Of a stretch of DNA of 64,000 nt, positions 42,301 through 55,800 are shown in pieces. Below the pieces are notes generated by a model that saw only the letters and a list, made by a program, of their open reading frames with translations, ran no database searches and was not told the origin of the DNA. A program made the position numbers and the translations under genes. The stretch covers positions 28,142 to 92,141 of the forward strand of contig JAKCWW010000403.1 of NCBI GenBank assembly GCA_026260175.1. The letters run 5' to 3'. Source of the DNA: Reticulitermes lucifugus (lineage: Eukaryota; Arthropoda; Insecta; Blattodea; Rhinotermitidae). Numbering within the stretch: the first letter of the stretch is position 1; the number at the start of each line of letters is the position of its first letter.

Positions 42301-45300
42301 CCGCCTTCTTGGTAGGGTGGATGAAGAACGTCCACCTGAACCAAACTGTCACCCTGATGACTGAGACAGCACGTTACTCCAAATCGTGAGAACAAACGTA
42401 TTTCACTACATAGTGTAAGAACCAAGAAGACCCATCATTTAAGCAACAAACAACTTCACAACTTTGTAGTTCCCACACTTACCATTATTTTGCACAGTGG
42501 CAGCATGAGGAAAGAACAGGACAATAGAGAACATGCCATGTTACAATCACTATAAACAAGAACCCTGATACCTCAAATACACTACAGTCATAAATAAACA
42601 CCAAGAACTAATCACTTGCTATGAGTCAACACCTTTTATAAATGAAAAGATTAGAACTATTAGGACTTCAGATTAAACCTTATATCAATAATTTCACCTG
42701 TGTGTGAAGCACAGGCACACTGGTTACAATGAACAGAAGTGTTCTGTCCTCTATACTGAGGCATGTAAATAGAGAATTAAACCATAAAAGAGAAACCATC
42801 AGACATGAACAGAAATGTAATCTCTGGGCCAGACTTCCCGCTGTGATACGTAAAACAGATAAATAAATTATAAGACCGTTAATCACAACTCTATTTGGAC
42901 AATGTTTATTATCTAATGTGTATCATGCTTTGGCTTTAATTATAACTCGTCATCAGGCACAGATAAAAATATATTAGAAAAGAACACTTACACACAATCC
43001 ATTATTATCAAACTGATTGGCATCTCAACCTTATAATATTTTTATTAATTAAAAGCCGAAACTGTGCAAGTAAAGTTGTCAGTAATGTAAGTATGCATGT
43101 CAATATATAGTGATAACAGGTTTTATGAAAATCAAGTAAACATCAAGTGATTCATACACAGCAATGCTTTAACATCACACACCACAGTCACAACATTCTC
43201 CTACTTACTAGCAAGCACCAAGTGTATGATAACAAAGGCACAGGTCACTTAGACTTCATTCTTCATCATGTTATACAACGGCCATCAGACACTAACAAGT
43301 TGCACTGGATACTACCGTAAGCTAAAAGTATATTTTACTCTTATCAGTAGTACAGTCAAAACCAACACATACACTTGCAACATGTGATTAGGCTACCGGT
43401 TTCAGCTCAAAGAGCCATCATCATGCCTATGACAGAAAACTATCAAAATCAAACTCCATACATTTGATAAGAGGAAAAGCTTTGATTTTCACAGTTTTCT
43501 GTCATAGGCCTGATGATGGCTCTTTGAGCTGAAACTGGTAGCCTGATCACGTGTTGCAAGTGTATGTGTTGGTTGTGACTGTACTACTGACAAGAGTAAA
43601 ATACACTTTTGCATGTACATACCCGGGGATGTCTAATATTAAAACCATAAGTCAGTTACACCTACCTTTTCCTTGGCCTTACATATGACAACTTCAAAAT
43701 TCTGTGAACATTCCTTGTTACCCAGATCCTCCCTAACTCTGGATTGTCAGTATAACTTAACTCACCTTACAAGCACAACGGCCACTGGCTTGGTCAAGTA
43801 CTGGTGACAGACTGCCTGCTGCATCACAATATCCTGCAAGAACATTACAAACATTACGCCTCCTACTTGGCCACTTCGCTCCTGGGTTACCGTTGCTACT
43901 GTCTGACCATCTGGAAACCATGTTAATAGATTCCATTGTGCAAAGTCAACCTACAACCTTACACATTTGGAAATGACTTGGTGCATTAAGGATTTACAAC
44001 ACGAAGCATAAAATTAGCCTATTTGAGAGGATTTTACTTCTGTCAAATTCTCAATGTGCCAGCTACAGATGTCTTCACAGCTTCATAACACACAGAAAAT
44101 AGCAAAGAACTATGATACAGTATGATGATGATGATGATGATGATGATGTTGATAATGTAATAATTGCTTAATATAAAGCAATTTTGTAAAAGAACTGTAC
44201 AATTAGCAATTACATTAGGCTGCATTTTATATGCTACTTCAAAGCTATAAATTATTTAGTGATATTAATTACAGAACAAAAAGGTTTTAGAAAAACAAGA
44301 CATGACATTTCGGGTCTTCTGTCATGTCTTGAAGTGTTGTTGAGTAAATACGTAGTAGGTCCAGAAGTTTTGAAGGCACAATAATCCTTCAAAATGTCAT
44401 CCTAGAGAATATGAATCTTCAACAACAGTGCTGTGAAAACCTCAAATCTCACAAAACAAGCTGTGTCTACATAACAACATATTTGAGAACTTAATGTAGT
44501 CATGCATTAACTACAATAGCTGACATGATGTATGGGCCCCTGAATATGAACCAGATACTCTGAAACATATCAGACACATTTAAATGACACAAAGTTTTTA
44601 ACTTTTAGTTTGTTGTACTATAAAGGTGAAAGAAACGTACGTTAAATGATTATGTAACAGTGTGAGTGCCAATATGAAATGTAAAATGCTACCTTGCGTG
44701 CATGAGTCACCAGGAATGAACGGGTTGCCTTGGTATCCTGCAGCGCACTGTTCGCATCTCCTGCCTACATAGCCTTGAGGACAGTCACAAGTTACTTGTC
44801 CGTCAGTGTCCAAGAAACATGTGCGGCCAAACCTGTAACAGTTCACATACACACAAAGATGTGGTAAAGTGCAATGAAGTATATGATATTTAAATTAGAA
44901 TCCATGACAAGTGTGTTTCTTCTTTTCTTCTTGCTCTTATCTAGAGAAGGAAAAACGGAAAAAGAAACATATACATACACAAAAAATCTATGAGGAATCT
45001 GGCAATGTAGATGGGTGTCAAGCAGTCATCAGGGTTTGGCTTGTTTTGTGATTCCATGTAGGGTTTTATCAAGAAAGTCTGCATGGTAAAAACATGGGTG
45101 ACACACTATTAAAAGAATTAGCACTAAATTCTCACCAACATTAGAGAAAAATGTTGCTGAAACCTACAAAATGTTACAACAAGTCTGTGGAGAGGGTACA
45201 GGCCACAAGATGTTGTGTGTCAAGTGACCTAACATAACAGAGAAGTTGTTACAGGCAGTGAAAGAACTGGCCAACAGAAATATCCAGAACAGATCCAAAT

Positions 45301-48300
45301 GAGAAACAGTAAATGAAACACAGACATGAATGGACTATTCAGAACATAACAGAAAAAATGAAAATGAGTAGAAGAAACCTGAAACTAACTACCACCAACT
45401 ACCTGAACATGAACAAAGCCTGTGCTGAATTGGCAGCAGAAGTGAGGGGAAGGAAACTGAGTCAGACATTTCAGCAATTGAATAATCCACCATCTGAAAG
45501 GGAAACAGTTTGTGGCACTGAGAAGTAAGTTTTCAGCATGATCCAGAAACAAAATATCTAATGGTAAAGTTCAGAATCTTGGAGAACAACAAATAAATGG
45601 AAACTAACATGCAAAAAAGCCACATGGAAATGACACATTAAAATTAGGTTTATCCACTTATTTGAATTAGTTCCTCCAAAACAGCCAAAAAAGATTCTAT
45701 CAACAGGTTCTCATACATTTATGACAACTTATTCATCACAGGAAGCAGAGCAAGGGTGATCATGGGTTTACGTTGCTGCATTCAGGAAATAACTTTCTCT
45801 AATATAAAATACAAAATTATTATATTAATATAATAGTACACACAGACAGAACAATTTCTTCAGATTATGCACAAATTGAACATTTTAGTTCAGGTGTGTT
45901 CCCATTAGTAGAATTTTAAAAGCTGCCCATCCATTCAGAATGTGTGGTCTAAAATACTGCACACCTTCTCTCCTTATCATGCAAATCAAGAAGTGCAACA
46001 GACTCACTGGTTGCCAGGGTTAGTGAGAGGACAGGGACATGCTTCACATGCGATACGTGGTGGATCTCCGTAAGTTCCAGGACGGCAGGGCTCCCGATCC
46101 TTGCTGCACAGTCCCAGCCAGGGTCCTGACTGATGCCGGTTGTAACCAGGAGCACATAGCTGCAACATTAATGCATTATAGAACACACTTATATTGTCAT
46201 ACAACAATAAAACTGTAAAATTGTAAAGAAAGGTAAAATTAACAGCTGTAAGAAGCAAGAGTATCTTACACAAAGTGGCTTCACAACCAACAACTTCAAG
46301 CTATTAGAAAAACTGACCTCACAGGACAGCCCTGTGTAGCCAGCAGGACAGCGACATTCCTCCACAAATACTGACTTTCCTTGCCCAGTGTTGCGAACGC
46401 CCGCAGAGTCCATGTTGATGTTGAAGATTAGTGTGTTCAGGATGGGATCGTCGTCATACTGAGCCCTGCCAACAGGTATGGTATGTTTACAGGCTGGGCA
46501 CTGCACAATTACAGTAGTACATGTGTTCTGTTAGCTATGGACATTCACAGATCAAAACTGCATTGCATCAAAATATAACATCTGTACATTTTAATAAGAA
46601 TCACAATATTAAAATTCTGGAACATTTGGCCAAGCAACTGGTTTTGAAGTCTACAATGGCTGGACATAAACAACACACACACACGTCTTTGAACTTAATA
46701 CTGCTGTTGTATTGGACTTCGGACTTCAATCATTCAGTGTACCATAAATGACGTTCCTACAAACCTGATAACATTCAGTGCTTATATACATTTTATGATG
46801 AAGATGTGCACCAGGATGGATCATGCATGGTATTACACAATGATGTATTAGTACATCATATTTCTGTGCAAAAATGTGTGATTAGAGATAAACAGTTAAC
46901 CCATCATGAGCAGATTTTTAAATTCCGAGCAAGGCCCAGATTTTAAATTTATTATGAATTCCACACGTGTAGTGTGTTACAAAATTAGTTACACCTGTTA
47001 TATCTTGTACACTGGAAATTCAAAATACAAACGTAATTTTTACAACAAAAAATCCACTCACTGGTATACAAACTTTTGATATAACCAGTCATTATATACA
47101 CAGGTTAATATGTACTTACGATTATTTTGAATATTTTTGTAATATTGGATTCTCCATTCTAAATAACCCCCTTATTTTGTAATTAGCTTGAAGAAAAACC
47201 AGAAAAAATGGATGAAACACAAAACGTGTCTTTTCTATTTACCCACATAACTTTCATCTGCAACATGCTTTGCACTAATATGTATTCATTAACTTATAAT
47301 CGAGTTACACTGTACATGCCACAGTCGAAAGCACAGAGGTCCTGAAATGTGATCATTACCCTCGTCAATTGTAACCACAGCTGCAATGTGGCAAGATGAT
47401 TTAGTAGAACTCCCAGGTATCATATTTCATGATAATCTGTTCAATAGTTCTCAAGTTCTTACCTGCACACAGGCAGACAAGCAGCCAAACTGAGAGTTAA
47501 AAGGTGTTTTTTTGCAACTTGTATTTATGAACACATCATAAGGAGATAACTCAGAAACTGTAAGGAATGTGATGAGTGTTTGAATCCTACTACATAGAAG
47601 TTATTATTCAGATTTGAAGTGAAATATGCTGGTACTCATTATTTTACTGGTATGTGCACTTAGACCCTGCACCTCTTGCTCAGAAAATCCACTAGGATCA
47701 CCAGGGGTCGCTTGCGACCTGAAGGAACTACTACTACTTCTACTACACTTATTTCATCTTCCCCATCCACTGTCACATGTCTTCAGGACCATTAAGATCC
47801 TATTAAGCACATATTTCACAAAGGAACATTCATTTCCCACGTGTATGGGGCAATGCTCCGTAAAGCAACAACAAACCCCCCCCCCGTGCACAGATTACAA
47901 TGACAGTTTCAACTACAGTTTTAAGACCAGGGTATGGTTAGGCAGAATATTAAAGGTTATGCACAGTAGAAGTTCAAAACACAATTGATGTCACCCACCT
48001 AATAAGAAGATTATCAACATTTCCAAGTGTCATCATGATTTCCTCTCTTGTTGCCAGAGTATCTGTTGGCTCCCCTGGAATGTCCCCTCCTGGCCGAGCA
48101 CTTCCACGTTTATACCACTCTCCATAGAAGAACCTCACTGAATAATCGTTATTACGTCCCGCTACTGGCGGCCGACCAGTGTGCACCAACGTGTACCCAT
48201 TGCCCTGTTCAATAATAAAATGTTCAGATATCTCTGACTAACTCTTGCAAAATAGGCTCTACTTACCCATAAACAAATTACAGTACTTTACAAGCAAAAC

Positions 48301-51300
48301 TATGTAAGCTTTTGTAGTGCATAAATCTTCTCAATTAAATGTCAATTCAGATAAATGTATAATTATGAAAATAAGATGAAAAGACATGGAAAAAACATAA
48401 TATTCAAGAAATACAGAAAGTGGGGAGATTTTCCACAGAGGAAGTAAAATGGAGACAAATGGAAGGTACAAGAATACATTACAAAAGGGCATAACATATG
48501 AAGGAATTCCTACCAATTAACTGGTATTATATTTCGGAAATGGGAAATACTAAAGATAGAAAAATTGTGTTTATTTTAAAGTTACTAGATGCCCATCTTA
48601 ATATATGAAGCAGAAATATGGGCATGAACAGCAGTTCAGATCAGTTTTTTAAGACGTATAAAAGGCAAAATCAAGACAGAGAGAAAAGAGGAAAGAAGAA
48701 ATTGGGGAGAATTTAAAGATGAAGGTCTCGGAAGACAAATGACACAATATGGTGGTATGGACATATTTTAAATATGAAGACAGAAACCCAAACAACGTTT
48801 GGAACATAAAACCAAAGGAACAATGTCCAACAAGAAAGCCTAAAATGAAAATACGAAAGCTGTCAGGCAAAGAAGAGAAAATTTCTGGGCAGGAGCATAA
48901 GAAAGACAGGGACACGGAGCAACTTGGTTACTAAGCCCTAATAACAGCGGAAATGTCAAAGGAACAATAATGTTTCCTGCACTTGATAATTTGTGAAATA
49001 CTATGGTGAAGTAATTCATGCAGAAATTTTCTTCTGTCTGCATCACATCCTAAAGATACTCCTTAAATCCTGCAAAACCTTATTCTGGTAACAAATTTAG
49101 ATACATTCAAGGACTTAGCCTGAAATGAATGCATATGAACCTATGACTCTTTATTTTCCTTCATTCTCACAGTTTCTGAAAATGAGGTTACCTTGTAACT
49201 TAACTAACCTGTACCAACCACTATGGTACTTTCATACAAATGAAATTTGAGGTCATAAAAGCTGTTAAGACTCACACTGTGGCCTTCTGGGTTATGACAT
49301 CATGTCAATTGCTGGGTTGTTATCAACACTTGCGTAACATGCGGCCTACATCTGCTTCTACATGCTGACTACACTGCACTCTATGAATACCCTACTACAC
49401 TGACAGGCAGGTATGAAACGTAAAAAAAACTGCTGTGAGATTTGAGCTCTCACAATGGTTAGTAATCAGACTGTGGTCTTGTGTGTTGACACCATGTGGT
49501 CTTGCAGCTGGATACCAATGATTCAAATAAACATACCATTTCCATCTTCAGGGTGGAAGTTAGCCAGGTTATGCAGACATGGTGACATGGATGTGGTCAC
49601 TCAGAAACAGAGAGGCACATAAGAACAAATGTTAAACACTGCACCACAGAGGACCCATTCACTGAAAGTTCCCAACTCTGAGTCTGAACATGTTACAAAC
49701 AGGAGCACATGTACTTTCCACAGTGGTATATGGCCGACAGAGATTAATAATTTTTTAACAAATTTTTAATTTTTAGTCCTTTAATTCTTGTTGCTGTGCG
49801 TCTCTGCTCTCATATACAAGTAAATTTCCACATGTCACCTACAAACAGAGTGTATGAACTTTATATTCTGCTAATGCCAACTGTACTATATTTTTCTTTC
49901 ACTAACATACAGAAGAATTGTCTGGGGAAAGACAAAATTCACACACAGGCTACTTACAGACAGGATGACATCAGGTGCAGAAATTGGATTCCCCTGACCT
50001 TCATGCCTTACAGTGTACTTCAGATAACCTCCGTAAGACTTAAGCTGGTTGCCATGGTAGTTCTCTGGCATTGCAAAGTATGGGTATATGTTGTCAGGCA
50101 GTCTCTCTGCTGTCTGAACCTACAGACAAGCAAGCAGATCCAACATATCCTGAACATCAGTTACAGCTGCAATGCCGTCTCTGAGCTTACAAACTGCTCC
50201 CATAATATTCACCAACACCCATATTTTATGTTATTCATGCCTTGCCTTCCTAGAGGCTCTTCACACTAAGCCACTCATGTTTTATTTAAACTTCTCTCTT
50301 ACAACATTTTGCTGGGCATTAACACCATTTCTCTTTTGGGAGTCTGTTCCTGCAACCAGCCAGTACCATAACAAATTCACAGATCATTTATAGATAACTG
50401 ACCTCTTACTGATCTGTTTCATTTTATCAGTCACTTCAGTTTTCACACTGTTTTATACTGTTACATTTTCCTCCACTTATGGGCTACAAATTTCACAACA
50501 CTTATACATGTAACTTGACAATAAATCTCTTTTTCATCAAAATCACAGAAATATTACAGTTAAGAAAACTTTTTCAGTTCATACACATCTTATTGTAACT
50601 GTAATTGATTAAAACAAGTAACTACTGGGATAAACATATGCACAAAAAAATAATCAAATGTGTTACAGCTAAGATTACAAGAATGTGCTAACACAGTACT
50701 TTCAAAATATAAATCCATTTCCACTGATCATTTTATTTTGTGTTTGTTTTCAGTTTCCTGTCTATATTGCTAATCATTTTGCATTTTTTACATTTTGCTT
50801 TAATCATGGTAATTCTTGCTCATCAACAGCAAGCAGACTTGCAGGGCAACACGTGGTCATTAATAACGTATTTAATTTCTTAATGTTACAAGTCACTTAC
50901 GTGGAATCCACTTCTTTCTACCGGACGGATGGTTGGCAGAGATCGGTACGGTGGTTCTGAACGAACTTCCACTGATCCTGTAGCAGGGTTCACATTCACA
51001 CCCACAAGTTTATACTGGTCGAATGGGGGTGGGAGCTGAAAACAAAATTAATAATTTCATACGCTATGTTCATGAACCACAACTCTCCCACAGCCACTAT
51101 TTTAAAACCTGTAAGATCATAATCAAGAATGAGCAACATACAGTTCACACCCCACACAGATAACACACTGCAACACATCAGGATGGTGTGCTGCACACCA
51201 TTCCAGACAGAGAAGCACTTGTCAGGCAGCAGCCATATTCTTATACCAAACAATTTCATACACAACAAAAAGCTGTCTGAAGTGATAAATGCAATGCTGT

Positions 51301-52819
51301 TGTTTTACAGTTGTATGGCACAGTCTGGACATAATACCCCAATAGATCTTCATAACAAGAGTAGGTATTTAAATTTTAGCACATGGTTCATGAAAAAAAC
51401 GAGTATTATTTGAACAGAAAAATATAAAATTATGAAATAAACATCATTTTGTGGAAAATAAAACAGAGATGACGCATCATGTCTAAAAAATGCAGTAATT
51501 TCCCTTGTTGCTTAAATATCTAAACTGATTTCTAGGGGTGTTTTGTTACGTGCATTTACATTTCGCAATGCAGGTTATTTAAAAGGTTAACCTATCCAGC
51601 CATGCATTTAAATCTGATTGTCATATTATCGGCTTCTCATGCAAGACAGAGCCATTAAATCTCCTTCATAATAGAAAATCCCTGTGGTGTAACAACGAGG
51701 TCACTAAATGCTGGTAAGCACTAAAATGAGAAACACTACTAACCCAGGGAAAACTGTAAATTATTATTGTATTAATTTTTATTAATATAAATAATTTGTA
51801 TTTGGATCTGTGTAGGACCACAAAAATGCATGCAAAATTCAGGGAACTTTTATATGAAGAAACCCGAAATCAGGACACTACTGTGTACGCAAAAAGCAGT
51901 GAAATAATGCATTCCAAATGTGTTTCCATATCAGCTGGTAACACAATTACAAATTACCTGATAAGTAAAGAGATCAGCACTTTGGCAGTCTGTGGTAACA
52001 CCAAAGCAGAAGCATGAAATACACTCAGCAGGAGACCTCGCCTCACTGTTGAAGTACCCTGGGCGGCAAACAGACGGCTGTTTGTTCACAACAAGAATGG
52101 AGTCGGGTACAGCAAACACAGAGCCTCTGTTGTTAATGGCTTCACAGCTGTAGGCTCCCTGGTCAGATTCCTGGCAACAGTTTAACAAAATGTAACACAC
52201 ACTTTCTGACGAGAAGCAGTTGTAAATCTGTTATGTACTTAGTAACATCAACCTTTATCTGATCAGGTTGGTATTTAAATTTTAGTGCATGGTTTATGGA
52301 AAACATGAGTATTATTTGCTCAGAAAAAGATAAATTATGAAATAAATGGTATTTTGTGGAAAATAAAACAGGTTATGCAGCATGTCTTAAAAATTCAGTA
52401 AATTTCTTTGTTGCCTGCATCTATAAAATGAATTTTAAGGGTGTCCTTTGCATGCATTCACATATGCAAACACAGATCTTTTAAAGGTTACAGAAAAGAA
52501 GCAGTTATGTCCTCATTCAAAGTAAATGTTCAAATGAGCTACAGTTAGCATAACATGAAATTTAACGGACTAAACAGTATTCCAGAATTTAAAAATCCCT
52601 ACAGCAAGGAAATTCCATCGAAAACATAATGCTGAAAGACATGGTTATATAAAATTTAATATTTTGGTTCCTGGAATCAGTGTGTTGCAGTATCTCATGA
52701 CTTACAGCAAAGTTAGTAGCACTAGCTTTCAATGTTATGTAAGTATAAAGGTGACTAAATTGATTCTCATATGCTTAGTCAATTATTTAATAAACAAATG
52801 AAACAGAATGAACGATAAG

Positions 52820-52865
<46 letters not shown>

Positions 52866-55800
52866 CAATTAATTTCAGATGCAGATTAAATTTAGAAAAT
52901 GAATTTCATTCAGAATTATTATTGTTTCTTTTCCTCTCCAAGAACCAAAAAGAATAAAATAAATAAAACTATTATTTTAACCTTTAAATGACTGAGTTGG
53001 TATTTAAATTTTATCACATGGTTTATGAATAATGTATTATTTCAACAGAAAAAGATAAAATTATGAAAGAAATGAAATTTTGTGGAAATAAAACAAAGAT
53101 TATGCAGCATGTCTTAAAAATGCAGTAATTTCCTTCTTGCATAAATATATAAAATGAATATCTAGGGGCTTTTATTACATGCATCTGCATATGTGAACGC
53201 AGTTTGCTTCAAGGTTAATTACGAATTATATGAATACGCTAACTGGTTTCACACTCTTAGGGAACAGCAGGAAATGACAGGACAACAGAGAAACTGTAAG
53301 AATGTCTCCATGTACAGAACTGGATATGACAGGACACACACAAAACAGGAAATGACAGGAAAACGGACATACTTGAGGAACAATGCACTTCATGACTTTT
53401 ACCCTTCAGTACATTCTGTTACGTCATTAAATGAAGGACCCACTAAATGTAGCAGACATGGAAGAAACAAAATGGGGGTTTCAGTGACATAAGTGCAGAA
53501 TATATGGTTAACATAAAATGACAATGTGAAGAAAGCATATGAGAACATAACAGAAAACTGGGCATATATGGGTGGGTAATATTAACAGAACAGGATGTGA
53601 TGATGTGGAACAATTTAACTTCCCCAATCCTGGGACTCTTGATGTCAAGAATTTCTTGACACCTTAACTAACTTTCAGTTGTCCAAGGAAGATATGTATT
53701 AACGTGTTACACTCAACACTGAAATAGTGACTCTGAGTACCTGAATGTCAGGACAGTTCAATGTACCAACTCCCCCTACACTTGTCACAGAACACTTGCT
53801 GGGAAGGTGTCCCCAGTTCAACCTCCACACAACTTCTGGAGTTGGAACACCAATAGCTGTACATGTGATGGTGAAAACATCACCAATATTTGCCAGGACC
53901 ATAGGTGGTGGAGGTGTCTGGATATAGACAGGTGCTGTAAACAAATACACACAAATACAGTAGTTAACAGATACAGACAAAACAGTTCAGTGTGCTATTC
54001 ACATGTTTTGGTACAATCGTGGTTAAAGAAGGTTTGAAAAACAGACTTTTTGACACTTTACACAGAATTAACAAACAAATTTCTGCAAGAAAAAGCAGCT
54101 ACAGTGACATTCCAACATGAAGAATAAAAGTTGAGGTAAGAAAGACAATGCATCAGATGTTAAAAACAGGTGAAGTGTCTCCCCATAAGATGCTTTGAAG
54201 ACATGGACGGGGAGCAGAGATATAGCTCTGCTCTATCTGAATCTTGATGCTAGATGTGGATGGGTGGTCAACGCCACACACCAGCTGCTTTATCCCCAGG
54301 AATAACCTGGTACCCATTGTATAGGAGGCTGAATGGGCCCCACAGCTGGTCTGGATGGGTGTGGAGAAGAGATTACCCCCACTGGGTTTGGAACCCCAGA
54401 CCGTCCAGCCTATAGTGAGTTTCTATACTGACTACACTCCCATGGTCCCCACACAATGCATCAAATATCACAACTAACTTTTAAAGTGCAAAGACCTCAG
54501 CTGGATCTACTAGACGAGGGCTGGTATAGCACAACACAACCAAACAACATCATGTTCCCACCAATCTATAATGGCTACATGTTTTCTTATATTCAGAACA
54601 CTAAACAAAAAGAACACAGCATACCATTGAAATTATTAAATAAAATTTAAATATGTCTATATGTAGGACTGACTTCACATATTACAATTGCTTGATAAAC
54701 TTTGAGATTTTATTATCCTTGTAACTTTTACTTAATGACTTTACACAATGCTGGTTTATGAACACCTTCATAGAATATAAATATACTAATTCCAACTAAG
54801 TATATTATATACACAAATGTACTGGGAAAGGCCTTTCTCAATCTCGTACCCCCTTTGACGTTTTTAACTTACGATTTCCCCTGGGATGGCATAAGGCCAA
54901 AACTAGTAGCGATTATGTAAAAAAATAACTAAATTATAATCAAGTAACAGTTATGCTGATCATCAAAACTAACTTTGAACACTCCTGCTTCATACTCAGG
55001 AGGCTATGGACTTAAAGCTCAGCTAAGACCAACCATTCTAAAGGAGATATTTCATGGTTTTATTCATATACTCTATGCAAAGGCTAGAACAGTACCTTAC
55101 AGTATATTATGATTGCATCTGTTCATACAATTTTAATTCATATTAATGTTCGATAAAGTGTTCTCGGGCAGACAGCCGCGTCAAATGATTGAGACATATA
55201 TCATTATAATGTTGTATATCTAATGTGTATTTCTCATTCAGTCAATACAAATTAACCTTTAAATGACTGGCTTTAAATATAAATTACTGTATCAGTGCTA
55301 TGGTATGGGTATTTAAATGTCAGCACTTGCTTTACATAAAGGATGAATATCTTGTGTACCAAAAAAGATAAAAATTATGAAATAAATGCCATTTTGTGGG
55401 AAATAAACAACGAATGTGTAGTATGACTTAAACATACACCAAATATTCTTACTGCCTAAATATATAGAACAAATTTCTAGCGATGTTACCCTGTGATTCT
55501 GGTATAAAGGACATCCATATTCTTGACCCTACAAATTGTGTCCAGACTACAAGATGCACATAAGGCAAAGGTTAACAAACCAATACATGTCACTGGGAAA
55601 AATGTCCAACAGTTTTAAAACGTCTCCAATGTGTTTCAGTCCAACTGGGACATTACTGAGTAGTCAAACGCAATGCAACATATTACTTACTGTATTAGTA
55701 AACATTACATAGCCTAAGAAATTACAAAGTACTGTCAAATAACCCAAGAATCAATAAACCAGCACACACAATACAGAAACAATAATGACTGTATTATTTA

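Larger units (their letters stand above)
41301..43765. other. Intron between exons 13 and 14
   Basis: 2.5 kb. It contains a degenerate hammerhead-like relic near 42.9 kb and the palindrome at 43324-43610. The rest is unassigned. Confidence 0.6.
52171..53740. other. Intron between exons 5 and 6
   Basis: 1.57 kb. It carries two TTAA-MITE copies and a (TA)n tract. The rest is unassigned. Confidence 0.6.

Noticed and set aside
47626-47988. 120-codon plus-strand frame with a hydrophobic start
   Set aside because: It begins like a signal peptide, but the remainder is low-complexity and has no cysteine pattern or domain; no splice or promoter context.
49796-50269. 157-codon plus-strand open frame, the longest simple ORF besides those crossing N
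   Set aside because: It lies antisense across trol exon 8 (49958-50119), has no domain, and its openness follows from the coding strand below it.
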